12,684 nt of DNA from Candidatus Nitrosopumilus sp. (GTDB lineage Archaea > Thermoproteota > Nitrososphaeria > Nitrososphaerales > Nitrosopumilaceae). Below are positions 11,467-12,684 of the stretch, piece after piece. The translations under genes were made by a program, and so were the position numbers. The stretch spans positions 1 through 12,684 of the forward strand of contig JADHUF010000029.1 of assembly GCA_016784625.1 (NCBI GenBank), written 5' to 3'. The first letter of the stretch is position 1. Each line of letters starts with the position of its first letter. The notes under the pieces are model-generated. The model did not search any database. It had not been told where the DNA came from and saw only the letters and a list, made by a program, of their open reading frames with translations.

Positions 11467-11485
11467 ATTTGCTATAAAAGCAAAT
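11467..11485 (-). promoter_or_regulatory. RHH-gene promoter: TATA box inside a 19-bp palindrome
   Basis: ATTTGCT-ATAAA-AGCAAAT has perfect 7-bp arms. Read on the minus strand it contains TTTTATA (11479-11473), centred about 25-26 nt before ATG 11451. A dimeric repressor on the arms would exclude TBP, the simplest form of autorepression. Confidence 0.6.
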
Positions 11486-11517
11486 AATCAACTATGAAAT
11501 TCATGGAGATATTGGAA

Positions 11518-11524
11518 TTTATAT
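11518..11524 (+). promoter_or_regulatory. TATA box (TTTATAT) for the 11549 gene
   Basis: TTTATAT is centred about 28 nt before ATG 11549, the leaderless spacing. It lies only about 33 bp from the divergent RHH palindrome, so both promoters could be controlled together. Confidence 0.5.
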
Positions 11525-11548
11525 CAGAATAATTCACAATACTACATA

Positions 11549-12016
11549 ATGGTAAAAGGTAGATCAAGATATTGGAAGTTAACATCAGATGAAATGGCCG
11601 GATTTTCGTATGATGAAAGTAAATTGTTAAACTGGGAAATCAAATGTATACGAGAGCCAGAAGATGCGGCTAAGTTTATTGGAGTATTCCTGTATAGACA
11701 TGGTACTGCATTTGACTATGAATCAGTAAATGGAATCTGTTATTTCCATAATAATCTTGATAGAAATGAACTCCCATCAATTACAAGTTTTCTTAAAGAG
11801 AAATTTGCTGGTAAAGAGATGGAAAAAGGAGAAAGAGTTTTTCTTAAAGATTCAAAAGAAATCTACTCGGGTAAAGACATCGGAGAATTAGCAAAAGGAA
11901 TGGAGACAAAATTCAATACAAAAGCCATCATTTCCTTAGAATTTGAAGATTTAACTGCTGAACAACTCAAAGAAGCAGGACTGCCAGAGGCAAAGTTGTT
12001 ACCAATTCCCACATAA
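11549..12016 (+). CDS. Unknown protein, 155 residues, next to tatC
   Basis: A soluble-looking protein from ATG 11549. I do not recognise a family. The N terminus is basic (MVKGRSRYWK); the middle has EPEDAAKFIGVFLYRHGTAF and a NGICYFHNNLDRNELPSITS stretch; the C-terminal half is a Lys/Glu-rich helical region (about 80-125) ending in a strand KAIISLEFEDLTAEQLKEAG and KLLPIPT. Three aromatic residues near the N terminus and two cysteines (33 and 64) are notable. No signal peptide or membrane segment. tatC begins 31 bp downstream in the same direction but has its own TATA box, so co-transcription is possible but not needed. Confidence 0.75.
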   Translation: MVKGRSRYWKLTSDEMAGFSYDESKLLNWEIKCIREPEDAAKFIGVFLYRHGTAFDYESVNGICYFHNNLDRNELPSITSFLKEKFAGKEMEKGERVFLKDSKEIYSGKDIGELAKGMETKFNTKAIISLEFEDLTAEQLKEAGLPEAKLLPIPT

Positions 12017-12019
12017 TTG

Positions 12020-12025
12020 ATATAG
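12020..12025 (+). promoter_or_regulatory. TATA box (ATATAG) for tatC
   Basis: ATATAG lies about 25-26 nt before ATG 12048, just after the upstream stop codon, consistent with a leaderless tatC transcript. Confidence 0.45.
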
Positions 12026-12047
12026 CTTAAAACACAAAGATACCCAA

Positions 12048-12684
12048 ATGTCAGAGTTGGAAGGAATTAATCGTCACTTTGAAGAATTAAGAAAAAGATT
12101 ACTTAGAATTGTACTAGTCATTGGAATTATCACTGTAGTTCTTCTAACTTTTCATGCAGAACCAATTCAAGTAGGAGAAATAATTTTGTACTATCCAACA
12201 CCAGAACCACTAAACAACATTGCAGCACAAATTACTAACCACATGAAAATCAATCTTGTTCCAGAAGACGTGCAGTTGATTCAAACAGCACCAGGACAAG
12301 CTTTCTTTGCACAAGTATACATTGCAGCATTAGTTGGAGTTGTAGCTGGAATGCCAATTATTATTAAAGAATTAGTTGGATTCATCAAACCAGCATTAAA
12401 AGAAAATGAGATTAACGTTAGTAGAAGTATTTCACTTCCAGCATTAGGATTATTCATTGCAGGTTGTGTCTTTTCGTATAATTTTGTAATTCCTTACATT
12501 TTAGAATTTTTATACAGATATGGGGAATCTGCAGGATTAGTAACTTTTCTCAACATTATGGATTTTGTTACTTTTGTTTTACAATTTTTGTTAGCATTTG
12601 GATTTTCATTTCAACTTCCACTTGCAATGTATGCAATATCTGCATCAGGAATGGTAGATTCTGATTTTTGGAGAAAAAATATCA
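12048..12684 (+). CDS. tatC: Sec-independent protein translocase TatC, 5' part, cut by the window end
   Basis: TatC is the membrane receptor of the twin-arginine translocon, which exports folded proteins. The visible 212 residues start at ATG 12048. The N-terminal HFEELRKRLLRIV (10-22) is the signal-binding motif, with Glu12 or Glu13 and Arg15 as likely key residues. TM1 is about 18-35, followed by a long first outer loop (about 36-88) ending at APGQAFFAQ, TM2 89-107, KPALKENE, TM3 about 126-150, then the YRYGESAGLVTFLNIMDFVT loop and TM4 about 174-197 with FGFSFQLPLAM. The first loop is roughly 20 residues longer than in E. coli TatC, and the position of E. coli Glu170 is Gln189. TM5, TM6 and the C terminus lie beyond the window. 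No tatA gene is seen nearby. Confidence 0.95.
   Translation, partial: MSELEGINRHFEELRKRLLRIVLVIGIITVVLLTFHAEPIQVGEIILYYPTPEPLNNIAAQITNHMKINLVPEDVQLIQTAPGQAFFAQVYIAALVGVVAGMPIIIKELVGFIKPALKENEINVSRSISLPALGLFIAGCVFSYNFVIPYILEFLYRYGESAGLVTFLNIMDFVTFVLQFLLAFGFSFQLPLAMYAISASGMVDSDFWRKNI

Noticed and set aside
11296..12016. Toxin-antitoxin pair from the RHH-like gene and the 11549 gene
   Set aside because: The genes are divergent, not in one operon, and the 155-residue protein shows no recognisable toxin motif.

Overview
The window looks like chromosome of an ammonia-oxidising archaeon of the Nitrosopumilus type (Nitrososphaerota/Thaumarchaeota). Visible reasons: low GC content, an archaeal ribosomal protein L6, an archaeal PurS/PurQ/PurL split FGAM synthase, an archaeal-style TatC, a histone-H1-like Ala/Lys/Arg protein, small helix-turn-helix and ribbon-helix-helix regulators, and many genes with a TATA box about 24-28 nt upstream of the start codon, as expected for leaderless archaeal transcripts. 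The genus assignment is inference.

Layout. Bases 1-660 hold the 3' part of rpl6 and a small unknown gene. Bases 736-812 are tRNA-Asn(GUU) with an encoded CCA. Bases 960-2280 hold a two-gene unit (small zinc-ribbon protein, two-helix membrane protein), a DUF2299-like protein and an overlooked 50-residue basic protein. Bases 2280-2820 have no credible gene but carry four copies of a C-tract motif in alternating orientation, ending in a hairpin plus T9. Then come a membrane-anchored DUF4352-like protein and an 85-residue H1-tail-like basic protein with perfect 33-bp tandem repeats. Converging on these is a minus-strand pair: an ArsR-like regulator followed by a PPOX-class flavin/F420 split-barrel protein. 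A 348-bp AT-rich spacer with inverted and direct repeats separates this pair from the next block.

Bases 5018-11171 are a minus-strand purine cluster read in the order purS, purQ, purL, purF, a DUF427 protein, a membrane-anchored unknown protein, purC. PurS, PurQ and PurL form the FGAM synthase complex (step 4). PurF makes phosphoribosylamine (step 1) and PurC makes SAICAR. Tight packing (purQ/purL share TTGA, purL/purF overlap by 8 bp, purF to DUF427 is 5 bp) implies co-transcription and coupled translation, with possible extra promoters before purQ and purC. Upstream, on the minus strand, is an overlooked 51-residue ribbon-helix-helix-like protein whose TATA box sits inside a perfect 7-bp-arm palindrome. 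Divergent from it are an unknown 155-residue gene and the 5' two thirds of tatC, cut by the window end.

The most notable unexplained structures are: (1) a family of intergenic palindromes (half-site TTTCTAAATTCG) with four copies in the first 3.8 kb and a shorter relative at 11249; (2) the alternating C-tract repeats at 2369-2672; (3) three TATA boxes embedded in or flanked by inverted repeats (basic protein, ArsR-like regulator, RHH-like regulator); and (4) the repeat-rich spacer at 4786-4868. I see no CRISPR array, insertion sequence or recognisable defence system.
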